64,000 nt of DNA from Achatina immaculata (Eukaryota > Mollusca > Gastropoda > Stylommatophora > Achatinidae): assembly GCA_009760885.1 (NCBI GenBank), contig CM019702.1:46137550-46201549 (forward strand), in the 5' to 3' direction. A model generated the notes under the pieces. The model worked only from the letters and a program-made list of their open reading frames with translations. It made no database searches and was not told the origin of the DNA. Position numbers and translations under genes: made by a program. How positions within the stretch are numbered: the stretch's first letter is position 1; each line of letters begins with the position of its first letter. Below are positions 1-10,615 of the stretch, in pieces.

Positions 1-171
1 CCAAATCATTTCAATGGCCCCAACCACAGAGGCAAATCTGATTTTCTGGTAACAGCCATTAAACAATGTCACGCAGATGACACAAGCCGCCTGGCACTTG
101 AGAACCGGTGCATTCAAAATTATGGGACGCTGGAACCACATGGGTTAAACTCGCTGTTTAGTTACACGTAA
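1..171 (+). pseudogene. C-terminus of a GIY-YIG-type retroelement protein (partial at window edge)
   Basis: Frame 1 is open from the first base to TAA at 169-171 (56 codons). The ending has the pattern of the C-terminal part of GIY-YIG nuclease domains found in Penelope-like and related retroelements: an N-H-F-x6-H-x2-KSDF stretch, then ALENRCIQNYGTLEPHGLN just before the stop. The upstream part, including any GIY-YIG motif or reverse transcriptase, lies outside the window, so the family assignment rests on the tail alone. It runs straight into the 3' UTR repeat that recurs elsewhere here, which supports a retroelement origin. The frame is intact as far as it can be seen. Confidence 0.5.
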
Positions 172-655
172 CATCATCTTCTTCAATCACTATAGTACCT
201 CTCCACTAAATCCACCCCTTTTTACTTTTCAAACTTCCTCACAGCATCACTCTGCAACCCCGCTATTTTCTCAGCAACCCCTCTTCTCTGCAACATCTCT
301 TCCCCAATCACCTGTTTCAAATTCTCCTAGCTAGGCCAGTAGTGCATCACTCTCTCTCCCCTCCCCGGTTCCCCATCCACCACTCCCAGTTACAACCCAC
401 CGACCACATGTCACAGGTCTCTATTTAAACAATTTCCACGTCCTACCAGATCCATTCCTGACACACACCGCCAGACAAGCCACACCTTATTTACAGCTAA
501 GTACCTTTTTTTTTTTTACAGTATTCATGTAAATCTATACTTTATCTCCTCTCCCTATTTCTTCGTCCTGTATGTTTTTGTATGATTAAGGCTCACGCCG
601 AAACGTCACAACTTTGTAATCGTTAAGTAATAAAGCTGCTCCTACTTTTTTCCAA
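142..655 (+). mobile_element. 3' UTR repeat of the GIY-YIG-type retroelement, copy 1
   Basis: The segment from GAACCACATGGGTTAAAC to the end of the T-rich tail is repeated, reverse complemented, at 22651-23172 with high identity. Diverged copies of its last part lie at 44725-44875 (same strand) and 45976-46340 (opposite strand). It holds the last codons of the upstream ORF, a pyrimidine-rich UTR and a conserved terminal block with GAAACGTCACAACTTTGTAA followed by AATAAAGCTGC, which contains a polyadenylation-signal-like AATAAA. Only copy 1 shows the ORF in this window. Confidence 0.6.
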
Positions 656-2165
656 TTTTATACATTCTAGTATCACAGCTTTACTGCAGTGTTTAGTGTA
701 TAGTTGTATACTTATACACCAATTATTGTGTTACCGAGGACGAGTCAGTCTTTTCATATATTTTTCAATGGTTACGTCCCTTTATTTGTGATAACTTTTT
801 AAAATTCACTCTCGTTAAACCAAAGTATTCACATCCTTTTAAATCATATTGTTACCTAATGAGACTGGTTGATGATGATGATAATGACGATGATTTCCAC
901 GATTTGGCGAAAAGAAGAGAGAGAGAGAGAGAGTGTGTGTGTGTGTGTGTGTGTGGGTGGGGGGGGGGGGGGAGAGGGGGGGCCTCTACATTCGTAAAAA
1001 AAAAGTTTAGAATCCCTGCACTACATCGCAACACTTTTTTAAAGCAAGTTTATTTCTTTGTATCAATATTGGAGGGGGGTTGGGTGGGGACGGACAACTG
1101 CATTTATGCTGAACGCAGCAAAAGTTTCATCAATGAAAAAAAAAAAAAATTGGAAGGTTAAAAGAAAAGGGAGAGAATCTTTTGGTTGGAACGAACGTGT
1201 CAACAGCCTTGTGCGAGGGGGGTTGCCAGTTGCGCTGCGCCGACAGTACAAAATACCGCTCTTATAATAAGAGACAGGGCGTAGTCCATCACGTGGGATA
1301 ACATAGGCATAGAAACTGAAAGTTGCAGCTGCGAGGAGCTAGTTTCCTGTGTGCGACAAGCGGACACTGTAAAGAGTTATCATCCTTGCTGTAGTGGGAC
1401 GCTTTCAGGTAAGTGAAGATCTTTCTTCTTCTTCTTCTTCTTCAAATATGTTCATGGCCTTTTAAATATTTCATAAAGTAAGCATTTGATATTTGTTTTC
1501 ACCTTGACTTTTTTTCAAAAATTCAGCGTAACAAAACATCGTTTAATCAACATCCACAGCGTGATTAAAAGCTGATAATTCAATTTAAAACTATGAACAT
1601 ATAAAATCACGAAAATAAACAACCGAATAACTATTTCTCTCGATTAGTTGCCCATTGCTGTTTCCAAATGGTAAAATCTTTCTGCCATTTATAGTTCATT
1701 CAAGTCAGTTACAGTTCTTTTCTACAACTGTAGTTGTCTTATTTTTAGGCGTAATTATTTGTTGAACATTTCTTTCATTCTTTCGACGTTTTCAAGATAC
1801 ATCTCTAACAGGTGATCTTAGGCGTATTTTATATCAATATTAGCTGTGATTATAACACCATTTTGCTTTTCTCACAGACGAAAACCAAATCTACATTTCT
1901 ACAATTACAGGATAATAAAGATGTCACTGTTATGATGACGACCTTGGTTACTTTAAAACAAATATAACAGAGATTGTTTGTAAACAAAAAAGACACTTGT
2001 AATGTTTCAGCTTTCGTCTTTCTTTCTTACAAACAAAAACGAAAATTGTTGATTAAGAATATTTTTTAAATGTATTTGAGTTAAGGAACTCAAAAATTAT
2101 ATAAACAAAATCATTTCTCCGCTCGCAATTCCTTCAAGACGAAAGTATCTTCATTACTGCAGTCT
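656..2165. other. Unassigned AT-rich sequence with microsatellites
   Basis: No gene is recognisable. It holds a GA/GT/G tract (905-984), a poly-A run near 1137-1149 and a short CTT repeat near 1423-1442. A consensus splice donor (CAG|GTAAGT) sits at about 1408 after a moderately GC-rich stretch starting near 1270. This could be the end of a non-coding exon, but no partner acceptor or coding frame supports it. Confidence 0.3.
905..984. repeat. Compound (GA)n (GT)n poly-G microsatellite
   Basis: Consecutive GA, GT and G runs, with the G run reaching about 14 bases. The short ORFs across it are low-complexity translations and are not genes. Confidence 0.9.
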
Positions 2166-2169
2166 GTGG

Positions 2170-2402
2170 TCGTCATCAGTCATCATCATCATCATCATTC
2201 CTGTTCGTGGATATCTTTTTTTCTCTACTCACGTTTGTCCCTTGTCTCTGAGCACTTCCATAATTTCCCTTCTCCAAGTAGTTCTGGGGCTTCCTTGATT
2301 TCTATTTCCCTGAGTATGTCAGAGTCTGCCTTGTTATTCTGGTGTCTGGCTTCCATAGTATCTGGCCAATCCACCTTCATTTTCTAGGCATGATTTGTAG
2401 GT
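2170..2402 (-). mobile_element. 3' end of RTE-like LINE family D
   Basis: Aligned by eye with the 3' end of the family D element at 30.9-31.2 kb. Both start with an (ATC)n tract and share, in order, blocks such as TTGTCTCTGAGCACT, TTCTTCTCCAAGTA, a TATTTCCTTGAG-like block and TAGGCATGATTTGTAGGT. On the minus strand this is the C-terminal coding part of the LINE with its (GAT)n tail. It is 5' truncated and strongly diverged. Confidence 0.7.
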
Positions 2403-3239
2403 ATATTATACTATATTTAAATATTTAGTTCATTATCAAATTGTTCCAATCCCGACCTAAATATACAAGCGTAGTGCAATCGAAGACATAATAACCATTA
2501 CGCCAGCAATGCAGTCACCCCGGGGGAAGATATCAGAGCCTGATGTTACTGACCTTTAAAAGGCATAGTTTTATATATTTATAAATTATTAACTAGTCCT
2601 ACCAAGCAAGTAAAACAGTCTGGCGCCATTACCTGTTGCAGTAGTGAACTACTAGAAATTTACGACGCTACAAGTACATCATTACTTTCCTGCTATCCAT
2701 CCTGTATGTGTCTAGAAGTGGAGGGGCGTGTGTGTCATCCAAATAACTCATGATCTAACGGAAGCCGTTCTGGTTGTTGTTGTTGGTGGTGGTGGGTTTT
2801 TTTTCATGTCTTTGTGTATTCATCCTTCAGATGTTGTCATGCTGCTAAGGTACGTGAAGACATCAGTTTTTGTTGTTGTTGTTTTTTTTTGCAAGGTTCC
2901 GGGCAGCCATTTTAACTGTTGTTTTGCTTTTCTGAGTTCGCCATTATAACGTCTGCTTTCATGGTGTTGATTTGTAAAGATTTGCTTGTTTACAAGTTGA
3001 ATTCAGTGTCTTTTCTTTTGTCCTTTATATGTTGATGAATGTGTGCTGCTAATAATAGTGTGTTGTTTACTATAGTTCAAAAGGTCAAAAATGGGGGACA
3101 CTCAGAGAACGTCGCTTTGGCATTATACATTTTGATTGGAAATGGTATTATTACTCGACAACTACAGGATACCGCATGAAGTACCAGCTCGAGGTAGTTC
3201 AAAGTTCTACATATTGTGATACATTTCATCCACTGGCCT

Positions 3240-3240
<1 letters not shown>
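2403..3240. other. Unassigned sequence
   Basis: No recognisable gene or element. It contains GTT-rich stretches near 2775-2800 and 2865-2890 that give spurious valine/glycine-rich ORFs. Confidence 0.3.

Positions 3241-3242
<2 letters not shown>

Positions 3243-3291
<49 letters not shown>
3243..3291. repeat. (AT)n microsatellite
   Basis: About 49 bases of uninterrupted alternating AT. Confidence 0.95.
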
Positions 3292-3295
<4 letters not shown>

Positions 3296-3370
3296 CTAAT
3301 AGTGGAAAGTTTTATTTGTTTTTTTTTCAGTATTGAGAAGTTTGTGAGTGATGACAAGGGCAACGAACCA

Positions 3371-3495
3371 CATCAGTCAGTCATTTGCATATCCCTTGCT
3401 GAGCTAACAGCCTCCCTACCAGCTCTCCTGAAGGCCTTTCGGTTGTAAGCAAGATGCCCTGCTGCCGATGCATCTGTTTGCAGATTATCAATGAT
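3371..3495 (-). mobile_element. 3' end of RTE-like LINE family B, short copy
   Basis: CAGTCAGTCATTTGCATATC, then CCTTGCTGAGCTAACAGCCT and GTTGTAAGCAAGATGCCCTG match the 3' end of family B as seen at 5804-5900, 43095-43200 and 55895-56030. Only the last ~120 bases are present. On the minus strand it would encode the RSAVW..F-like end of the ORF, now diverged, and it ends in the (GACT)n-like tail. Confidence 0.75.
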
Positions 3496-3589
3496 ACGAA
3501 CCACATATCAGTAACAAAACTGTAACCAAATGGAAATATCGAAAGTAAAAAGATATTCTAATTTTCCTTTGATAGATTAGATGTCAATA

Positions 3590-4217
3590 TAAAATTAAAC
3601 GGAACTATTCTAAAGCAGGTGCAGAAATTCAAATACCTTGGAGCAGTAACAACTTCAGATGGGAAATGCAGAACAGACATTAGGAACAGAACAGACCAAG
3701 CAAAGACTTCATTTCAGAGAACGAGAAACATGTTATGCAACATATCCTTATCAATGAATGTTAGAAAACAAGTCCTAAAATGCTATATTGAACCTATCTT
3801 GTTATATGGAAGTGAATCATGGACAATAGGCAAGTCTGCACAAAAATCATTGGAAGCAGCAGAAATGTGGTTTATTAGAAGAATGTTGCGAATCCCCTGG
3901 ACAGCAAAAATAACTAATGAAGAATATATGAGAAGAGCCGGAAAGACAAAAATTCTTGTCAAAAAAAATAAGAGAGAGACAATGTACTAATATAGGACAT
4001 GCAATGAGAAGAGGGGGCATTGAAAATATTATAACAACAGGAAAAATAGAGAGAAGAAGATCCAGAGGAAGGCTAGGAGAAATGATACTGGACAGTCTGA
4101 CGGGATGGTGTGAGAGGAGATCACCAACTGAGCTGATGGCCTGCATGAAGGATCGTGTACTCTGGAGAAGCATAATAGCCAACGGCAGTGGCATGGCACC
4201 TGATGATGATGATGATA

Positions 4218-4262
<45 letters not shown>
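3590..4262 (+). mobile_element. 5'-truncated RTE-like LINE, family A, with (GAT)n tail
   Basis: The C-terminal third of a LINE ORF2. The 3619 frame reads QKFKYLGAVTTSDGK, then EPILLYGSESW and EMWFIRRMLRIPWTAK, the typical post-reverse-transcriptase region of RTE-like LINEs. Near 3961 it shifts by one base and continues as IGHAMRRGG then DSLTGWCERRSPTELM to the end. The stop region merges into a (GAT)n tract at 4202-4262, which is the element's tail. The shift lies in a run of eight A where seven would keep the frame. The catalytic reverse transcriptase core is missing. Confidence 0.8.
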
Positions 4263-4264
<2 letters not shown>

Positions 4265-4597
4265 ACAAGCATTGTTGTAGTTCTGTGTCTATATATCAAT
4301 GAAGACTCCAGACTTTTTTTTTTGTTAGTCACCGCATGGTGCTGCTAGATAATTGTACCACGGTGAAGTGGTGAGGGTTTTTATTAAAATCTTATCCTGG
4401 ACGGAAGGAACACCGTATTGATCATGGTCGTCTTCCGTCCCAGGTAAGTGTTTACCTTTTCGTAAGATTTTTAAACAAAATAAAAGAGAAGACTACAGAC
4501 ACTAGTACGAAGCAAAGCTTTTGTTGCACTGTGGACTGACAGGATAATCCACATGTGACATTCCTTTTATCACTCTCAAAATTCCTCTCTATTTTCA
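4263..4597. other. Unassigned sequence
   Basis: No gene seen. A CAG|GTAAGTG splice-donor-like site lies near 4442 with no exon frame to support it. Confidence 0.3.
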
Positions 4598-4841
4598 GCT
4601 ATTTTATTAGGATAATTACTTCTTCTCTTCTACTTTGTAACAGTTTAATCTTACACTCTTTTGATATGTTTTTTTCACTAATGTAATTTGTATACCTGTA
4701 TTAAATCGAGTGTGTGGGAAAAATGAAAGATGGAGTGATGAAGGGCAGAATGTAAGACGGGCCTGCACGACCAGTTCTTTACCCTTTAAAAATAAAGATC
4801 ATTCATTCATTCATTCATTCATTCATTCATTCATTCATTCT
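4598..4841 (+). mobile_element. Retroelement 3' end with (ATTC)n tail, copy 1
   Basis: AGCTATTTTATTAGG and the following 240 bases match 12378-12609 closely, including AAAGATGGAGTGATGAAGGG, GACGGGCCTGC and AATAAAGA, ending in (ATTC)n. A third, minus-strand copy lies at 39768-39866. The polarity (AATAAA, then a short tandem tail) fits a non-LTR retrotransposon or SINE 3' end. No coding part is seen, so the class is an inference. Confidence 0.6.
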
Positions 4842-5690
4842 CTACTTCTTTTAGTTAGTATTGTAACCTGTTTATTTGTCTCCTAGAATCATACTTAAAA
4901 TACATTGCTAATTTCACTGTCAAAATCTATCTTCTTTAGACTGACATAATTAGTTTCATGGTATTACGAGAAATAGGCACTATTTTTTTCTTAGCAGTTA
5001 CTACTACGATTACTATTCTTACTAGTGTTATCTCTACTAATACCAGGGTTATCTTATTTGTACGAAAACGCAGCCAAGTGCTATCGCATAACCATTTCTG
5101 TTATACCAAAGCCTCCATCTAGACAACCCCAGAGGACTAACACCGTAAGCTAGACGGGATAGGAGGCAGTGTTGAGGGAATTTCTTTATCTGAAATACGA
5201 GGCTGCTGGCTTCTTCATCTTTCTGCGGTTCTCACATTCTGGCAGAAATCTAATTAAAGCAGCGACGACAGCTTCTCCTGGTTAGATCAACGGCTGGCAT
5301 TTATGCCTCTTACAGAACTGAGGGTTCGTGCTGTGTTAGATATTCTGTTGGAGGTATCTTCCATGATGGAGTGGAACTTTGTTAGATATGGAATCTTAAC
5401 AGGCAGGTGGGGGAGGTAACTGGAGCGATGAGGGTGAGAATAAAGTGGGGTCGGAGCTGACTATGGGAGTGAGTACAGGAGTGGCGGAATGAGCGCAGTG
5501 GCGTAGGAATTTGAAAATCGAGAGTGAAAACGAGAATGAAACTGAGTTTAAATATCACACATGAAAATTCTTTGTCATTTATAAATATGCTCCAAATGTC
5601 GCACACTATACTACAATAAATATTTAGAACTGTTTCGAATACTGGGCAGCATCATCTTTGTTCAAAGGAAAGAGCCTAACCATTTCTAAG
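4842..5690. other. Unassigned sequence
   Basis: AT-rich DNA without a recognisable gene, RNA or element. Confidence 0.3.
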
Positions 5691-5803
5691 CTACTAAAAC
5701 CATTACTTCGTTTCAGAACACTAATGGATATAGAACAGAAAACCCTTACTGAGTTTCAAGACACTACTGAATCTAGACAGAAAACCGTTATTAAGTTTCA
5801 GGA
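5690..5803. repeat. Degenerate ~44-bp minisatellite, left part
   Basis: Units with the pattern AAACC(C/G)TTACTGAGTTTCA and AACAGAAA recur every ~42-44 bases. Similar units continue at 9393-9560, so the array was split by the family B LINE between them. Confidence 0.6.
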
Positions 5804-5804
5804 T

Positions 5805-8800
5805 CAGTCATTTGCGTGCCCCTTGCGGAACTTTGCCTCCCTAACAGCACTCCTGTAGCCCTCTCGGTTGTAAGCAAGATGCCCTGCTGCTGATGCATCT
5901 ATCGGCAGATTATCAACGATGGCGTGCAACCATCTTCGCCTTGGTCTTCCTCTCTTCTTTTTCCCATTATGTACCCTTCTAAGACGGTCTTCTCTAAATT
6001 ATTATGACATTTAACGTATTCAAAATATTTACGTTCTTTCTGTTTAATCTTCTTTACTAGCCAGCCTTCTTCAATATTAAGTTCTTGTAGTATGGATATA
6101 TTTGTTGTGTCCATGATATTTGAAGAACTCTTCTGTAGCAGTTACATTCAATGGCATTTATGTGTTTCTCAGCTGTTTTGTTAAGTGTCCAGGTCTCACA
6201 GGCATATGCTGCGATGGGAAAGATACTTGCTCTTAAAAATCTTATTTTTGTAGTTCTGTCTGTTCCTCTCTACAGCTTCTTTAGTTGTTTTGCTTTTTGA
6301 AAAGCGATAGCTGCCCTCCTTTTAATTTCCCTCATTGTATCTCCATTATTAGTTAGTAATGTTCCAAGATATTCAAAATTCTCCACCTCTTCCAGTTTGT
6401 CCTCATTGATACATATATCAGCTGCCTTGTTTGTTTTGTCAGTTGTCATCAATTTAGTTTTCTTTGCATTAAGATAGAGGTTTTGCTCTTCACTACTCTT
6501 ACAGACTGACATAATTATTTTTTCCATTTCTTTTTCTGTTGTGGACATTAATACTGTGTCATCAGCATATCTAATCTCTGGTATTTCATAACCTCCAATT
6601 GTTATGGCATCATAATATTCTTTGTCTACATCTTCTCTAACATTCCTCATTATATTTTCAGTATACAAGTTAAATAAGTAAGGCAACAGTATGCACCCCT
6701 GACGGACCCCTTATTTTATGTCAAACCAAGTTGTTTCACTATTTATTCTTACTGCTGTCTGTTGGTCTAGATACAGCAGTGATGTTAATTGTATCAAATG
6801 TGTTGGAAATCCATTTTTTCCCATTATTTCCCAAAGTGTCTGGTGTTGTACACAATCAAATGCCTTTGAATAGTCTATAAAAGATAAATATAGATTCACA
6901 TTAAATTCTCTGCATTTCTCCATTAGTAATCTTATATTGAATATATGATCTCTTGATCCTCTTCCTTGCCTGAAACCAGCTTGGACCATATTGACATCTT
7001 CTTCTATTTTCTTACGAGGTCTACCCATTATGATTTCTAATATAATTTTACTGGCATGGCTAATCAGGGCAACTGTTCTGTAGTTTGTGCATAATTTCAA
7101 GTTGCCTTTTTTGGCAGTGGTATGAATATAGTTCTTGTCCATTCTTTTGGCTAAATACCTGAATGCCATATCTTTTTACATAGTGCATGATAGATTGTTA
7201 CTCATTCCTTTCCTCCTGCTTTAATAAGTTCAGCTGTTATCTCATCACATCCTGGTTATTTACCATTTTTCAGATTCTTTATTGCCCATAAAACTTCTTC
7301 AATTGTCAGTTTAGGTTCTTTTTCCTCCAATAATAATTCACACTGTTGATTTCTGCTTTCACAGTCGGTTGTTTCATACATTCCTCTGCAATATTCCTTA
7401 CATCTTTCTAGAATATCCTTTGTCTCTGTCAAGGTATTCCCCATCTCGTCACAAATTACATTTAGCTTAGGTGTGACATTTCTCGTCAATGTCTTCATTT
7501 CTTTAAACATTTCACTATCTCTTCCACACTTTTGATGTCCTTCTATTCTTTAACAACAATCTTGTAGGTATTGTCTTTTGTCTTTTCTTATGTTTCTTCG
7601 TACTTCTTTTGTTAAAGATTTATATTCGTCTTTGTTGTTGTTTGTCCCTTTCCATTGCTCTTCATTTCTCTACGTTGTTTCATTAGTTCTAGTGTGCATG
7701 CTGTAATCCATCCATTCTTTTGTGTTTTCTTTTCTGGAACCATGTCTTTAGCTGTTGTTATTAAGATATCTCTGGCCTGCGTAGCCAATTCATCTGGTGT
7801 CATCTCCTAATGTATAGCCATCAGGATTTCGAAACGGTTCTTCACTTCTATATTGTATTGTTCTGGTATTTTTGTAAGATCAAAGCGGAGTGGTCTTGAT
7901 CCCCTAACTGTCTTTTTTATCTTTATCTTCATGTCTGCTATTAATAATTCATGGTCCGTGTCACAATCGGCACTTGGTAAAGTTTTTGCTGATGTTATAC
8001 TTGATCTCCACTTTCTTTGCACTAAAATGTAATCTATTTGATTCTTGGTTTCCCATCAGGTAATGTCCATGTGTAAAGTCTTCTTGGATGTTGTTTAAAA
8101 AGTGTGTTTGCAATCATTAGCTCATTTTCCATGCAAAACGCCATTAGATTGTCACCTGCCTCATTTCTATGTCCTATACTAAATGTCATATACATTAAAC
8201 GTCATGATACTTTAGAGAAGACCGTATTGGAAGGATACATAATGGGAAAAAGAAAAAGAGGAAGACCGAAACGAAGATGGCTGCAAGACATCGTTGATGA
8301 TCTGGAAATGGATGCAGCAGCAGCAGGCCATCTTGCTCACAACCGAGAGGCCTACAGGAGTGCTGTTTGGGAGGCAAAGTTCCGCAAGGGACAAGCAAAG
8401 GAATGAATGAATACTAAATGTCTGCACGACATATCCTTCGTCTTTTGCTTTTTCTATACCAATCTTTGCATTAAAATCGCCCATTATTAATACAATATCA
8501 TTTTTTTCCTACCTGGTCTATCGTCGTTTGCAGTGTGTTATAAAAGTCTTCTACTTCCTCTTCTTCTGCTGCTGGTATAGGTGCATATATCTGGATGATT
8601 GTTACATTTCTAGGAGTGCCCTTAAGTCCTGTGAGGATTCTATCACTTACTGGATTGAAACCTAGTAATGCTTTTGATGTTAATTTGTTAAAGTAAAAAG
8701 CGACTCCATTCTTTCCTCCTAATTCTCCACCAGAGTATATAAAGACGTCATCATTTTCGCTCTTGAAGTGTTCTGATCCTTTCCATCGATGTTCACAGGT

Positions 8801-9172
8801 TTCGAACATGTGTATCCCCGTTCTTTTCATCTCGTCACTTATTATTTGATACTTTCCCTCGTACATTCTTCTCACATTCCATGTTCCTACTCTTATTTTT
8901 CTTTTTAGTTTGATGCAGGGATTTTCCTTAGTAACACCATCAGGATTTTATCCGTCATCACAATTACTAGTACTGACCTCTGTCTCACACTCTTCCCCAG
9001 TGTTAAAATTAGATCTATCTGACTTGGGGGACTCGCCACCAGATCTTTTTCCTATCTGACCTTCTATGTTGCTGTTTGGGTTTCTTGGTATATTTACAGA
9101 AGGTAGTTTGCCATTGCTTTCCTTCCGGGCAGTGACTATACTAGTCAGTGATCGTAGCCGTTGTCCATACAT
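5805..9172 (-). pseudogene. Endonuclease-reverse transcriptase ORF of family B LINE, disrupted
   Basis: This would nick target DNA and reverse transcribe the LINE RNA. From the Met at 9172 the frame has one stop (8948-8950) and then reopens through the endonuclease start GTWNVRRMYEG, with YSGGELGGKNGVAFY and IQIYAP. A one-base gain in a T7 run at 8502-8508 shifts it before GDFNAKIG, the catalytic-loop motif. After the nested insert it resumes at IDYILVQRKW and SADCDTDHELL (the endonuclease D-H end). The reverse transcriptase has FRQGRGSRDHIF, FIDYSKAFDCVQH and RYADDTVLMS, so the YADD box is intact; the GCILSP box is at about 6700-6690, where a stop interrupts. The end reads NIEEGWLVKKIK. The undisturbed length would be near 1045 residues, normal for RTE ORF2. 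Several stops and shifts make it non-functional as sequenced. Confidence 0.85.
8188..8410 (+). mobile_element. Nested family B 3' fragment with 12-bp target-site duplication
   Basis: ATACTAAATGTC is present at 8176-8187 and 8411-8422. Between them lies a plus-strand, 5'-truncated family B 3' end reading IKRHDTLEKTVLEGYIMGK, then RWLQDIVDDLEMDAAAAGHL and a stop, followed by a GAATGAATGA tail. The host around it is the same family in the opposite orientation, inside the endonuclease region. The coding part has no stop or shift, so this insertion is younger than the decay of its host. Confidence 0.9.
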
Positions 9173-9392
9173 TGAGATAATCTGCCTACAATCATAGAAT
9201 GGTGACCATAACCAACATTACCTGTCGTGTGCTCTCCCATTCCATCAACCAATTGCTCCCCTGGCTTCATGTCACCCTGATCGGGGGGCTATACGGGTAC
9301 TCCACCTTGCCCAAGTGTGTCCCGTAGACTGACAGAGGTAAGGAGGCGTCTTACTTCTCCTTTGATGGGGTTACCCCTACTCCTCTAACCGC

Positions 9393-9560
9393 AAGTTTCA
9401 GGAACTAATGAAAATAAAGCGGAAAAAGCCGTTACCGAGCTTCAGGACGCTGTCTGAAATAAAATAGAAAACCATTACTGAGTTCACTTGTACTTAATGC
9501 AAAGGAAATTGTTTTCGCAACAGCTCTGGAAGCATAGTGTAAACTGAACTCAAAGCCATT
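9393..9560. repeat. Degenerate ~44-bp minisatellite, right part
   Basis: It continues the pattern of 5690-5803 (CCGTTACCGAGCTTCAGGA, ACCATTACTGAGTTCA, CCATTACTGAGTCTT). Begins with the right copy of the LINE target duplication. Confidence 0.5.
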
Positions 9561-10017
9561 ACTGAGTCTTTGATCAGCCTTGGAACTGTATGACAGTTAA
9601 AACCGAATAAAAAAGAGACAGGCGCTTGAAGAGAAAAAAAATTGGACATCCCTTCTTTCTTCTCTCCCCCCCCCCCCCCCCCCGGCCTTCAAACAAACCA
9701 ATATGAGTATCAGTAAATAGTTTATATAAGTTGGAGTAATAAGCAGTATGCACTCTGAAGGTATTATGGTTCATGTGGAAAATTTTCAACTCATGTGCAA
9801 ATATTTTATCAAAAAGAAAGGTACGCATATGAACATCATAGCCTCAGAGTATGAAGTTTAATTTTAAAATGCTTAGGGGGAAAAAAACCCCACTAAAATA
9901 AAAAGAAATAAGGAAAACAATTCACTTCACGTTATTGTATTTTTCATCAGCGCTGTTATAGCATAGAGAAACGTGAGAAATGCGAGGAAACCGAAAAAAA
10001 AGAAGGAACAGGACTAA
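9561..10017. other. Unassigned sequence with a poly-C tract
   Basis: No gene is seen. A run of about 16 C lies at 9667-9682. Confidence 0.3.
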
Positions 10018-10196
10018 AAAAAGCAACAACTCACAAGACCTCTGGGAGTCATGACCCAGAGGGGCCCACCCCCCTTAGAGTGTCAGGAGTTTAAAGGGCC
10101 GAAACACTTGTCTGAGGGGGGGTACTTCCTCTGATGATCTGAAGGAGTTGTGTTGTTGTTCCGCTCTCTACGGTAGAGAGTTTCCTGCATACATAC
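10018..10196 (+). mobile_element. 3' UTR copy of the REL-nuclease LINE
   Basis: CAACTCACAAGACCTCTGGG through GTAGAGAGTTTCCTGCATAC matches 58146-58340 in the same orientation over its whole length, apart from poly-C and poly-G length differences. At 58 kb the block follows the LINE's C-terminal coding region. Here only the UTR is present, as expected for a severely 5'-truncated insertion. Confidence 0.7.
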
Positions 10197-10329
10197 GTTC
10201 CACTGGGCACAGAACTCTTCCGAAAAGAAAATCCTGCTAATGATATGAAGCTAAAGAAAACTTATAATTCTCTTGCTCTTAAAGAGAGCAAAAGCGCCTA
10301 TAAATAATCATCTAGGAAGCCAGTTCAGT

Positions 10330-10455
10330 GGGCATAACATCCCTTGATGAGATTGAAAATCTCGCCGAAGACAGGACATCTTGGCGAACTACCATGCGGG
10401 CCCTTTGCGACGTTTAACGGCACGGGTAGGATGTAAGATGTAAGATGTAAGGAAG
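10330..10455 (+). mobile_element. 3' end of a family C-like LINE
   Basis: CTTGATGAGATTGAAAATCT, CGCCGAAGACAGGACATCTT, GCGACGTTTAACGGCACGGG match the 3' end of family C (about 19500-19590). On the plus strand it reads LDEIENLAEDRTSWRTTMRA then LCDV and stop, with no frame break. The tail is (GATGTAA)n rather than the AT-rich tail of the other copies, so it is probably a sub-family. Confidence 0.75.
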
Positions 10456-10615
10456 AGGAGAAACTTATCTGAACGTATAATTCAGGTCACATAATTTAAT
10501 TCTCCATTCAGTTCACACTTTCGTATGAAGAATTACTAATAAACAATTATAAATATTTCTTCCTTTATTTACGTTTTTCATTAAAATTATTTGTTTTTGT
10601 TCCATTTCAATCAAT

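Larger units (their letters stand above)
5804..9392 (-). mobile_element. Full-length RTE-like LINE, family B, with 11-bp target-site duplication
   Basis: AAGTTTCAGGA occurs at 5793-5803 and again at 9393-9403, immediately outside the element. Reading the minus strand from 9392 there is a ~220-base 5' UTR, an apurinic-like endonuclease region (about 8900-7800), a reverse transcriptase (7170-6270) and a C-terminal region whose stop lies almost at the 3' terminus (5804). This is the compact RTE layout: one long ORF, almost no 3' UTR and a short tandem tail. Total length is 3589 bases, or about 3354 without the nested insert at 8188-8422. Confidence 0.85.

Noticed and set aside
852..1267. Overlapping 60-100 codon frames on both strands around 0.85-1.27 kb
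   Set aside because: They run through (GA)n, (GT)n and poly-G tracts; the residues are low-complexity translations.
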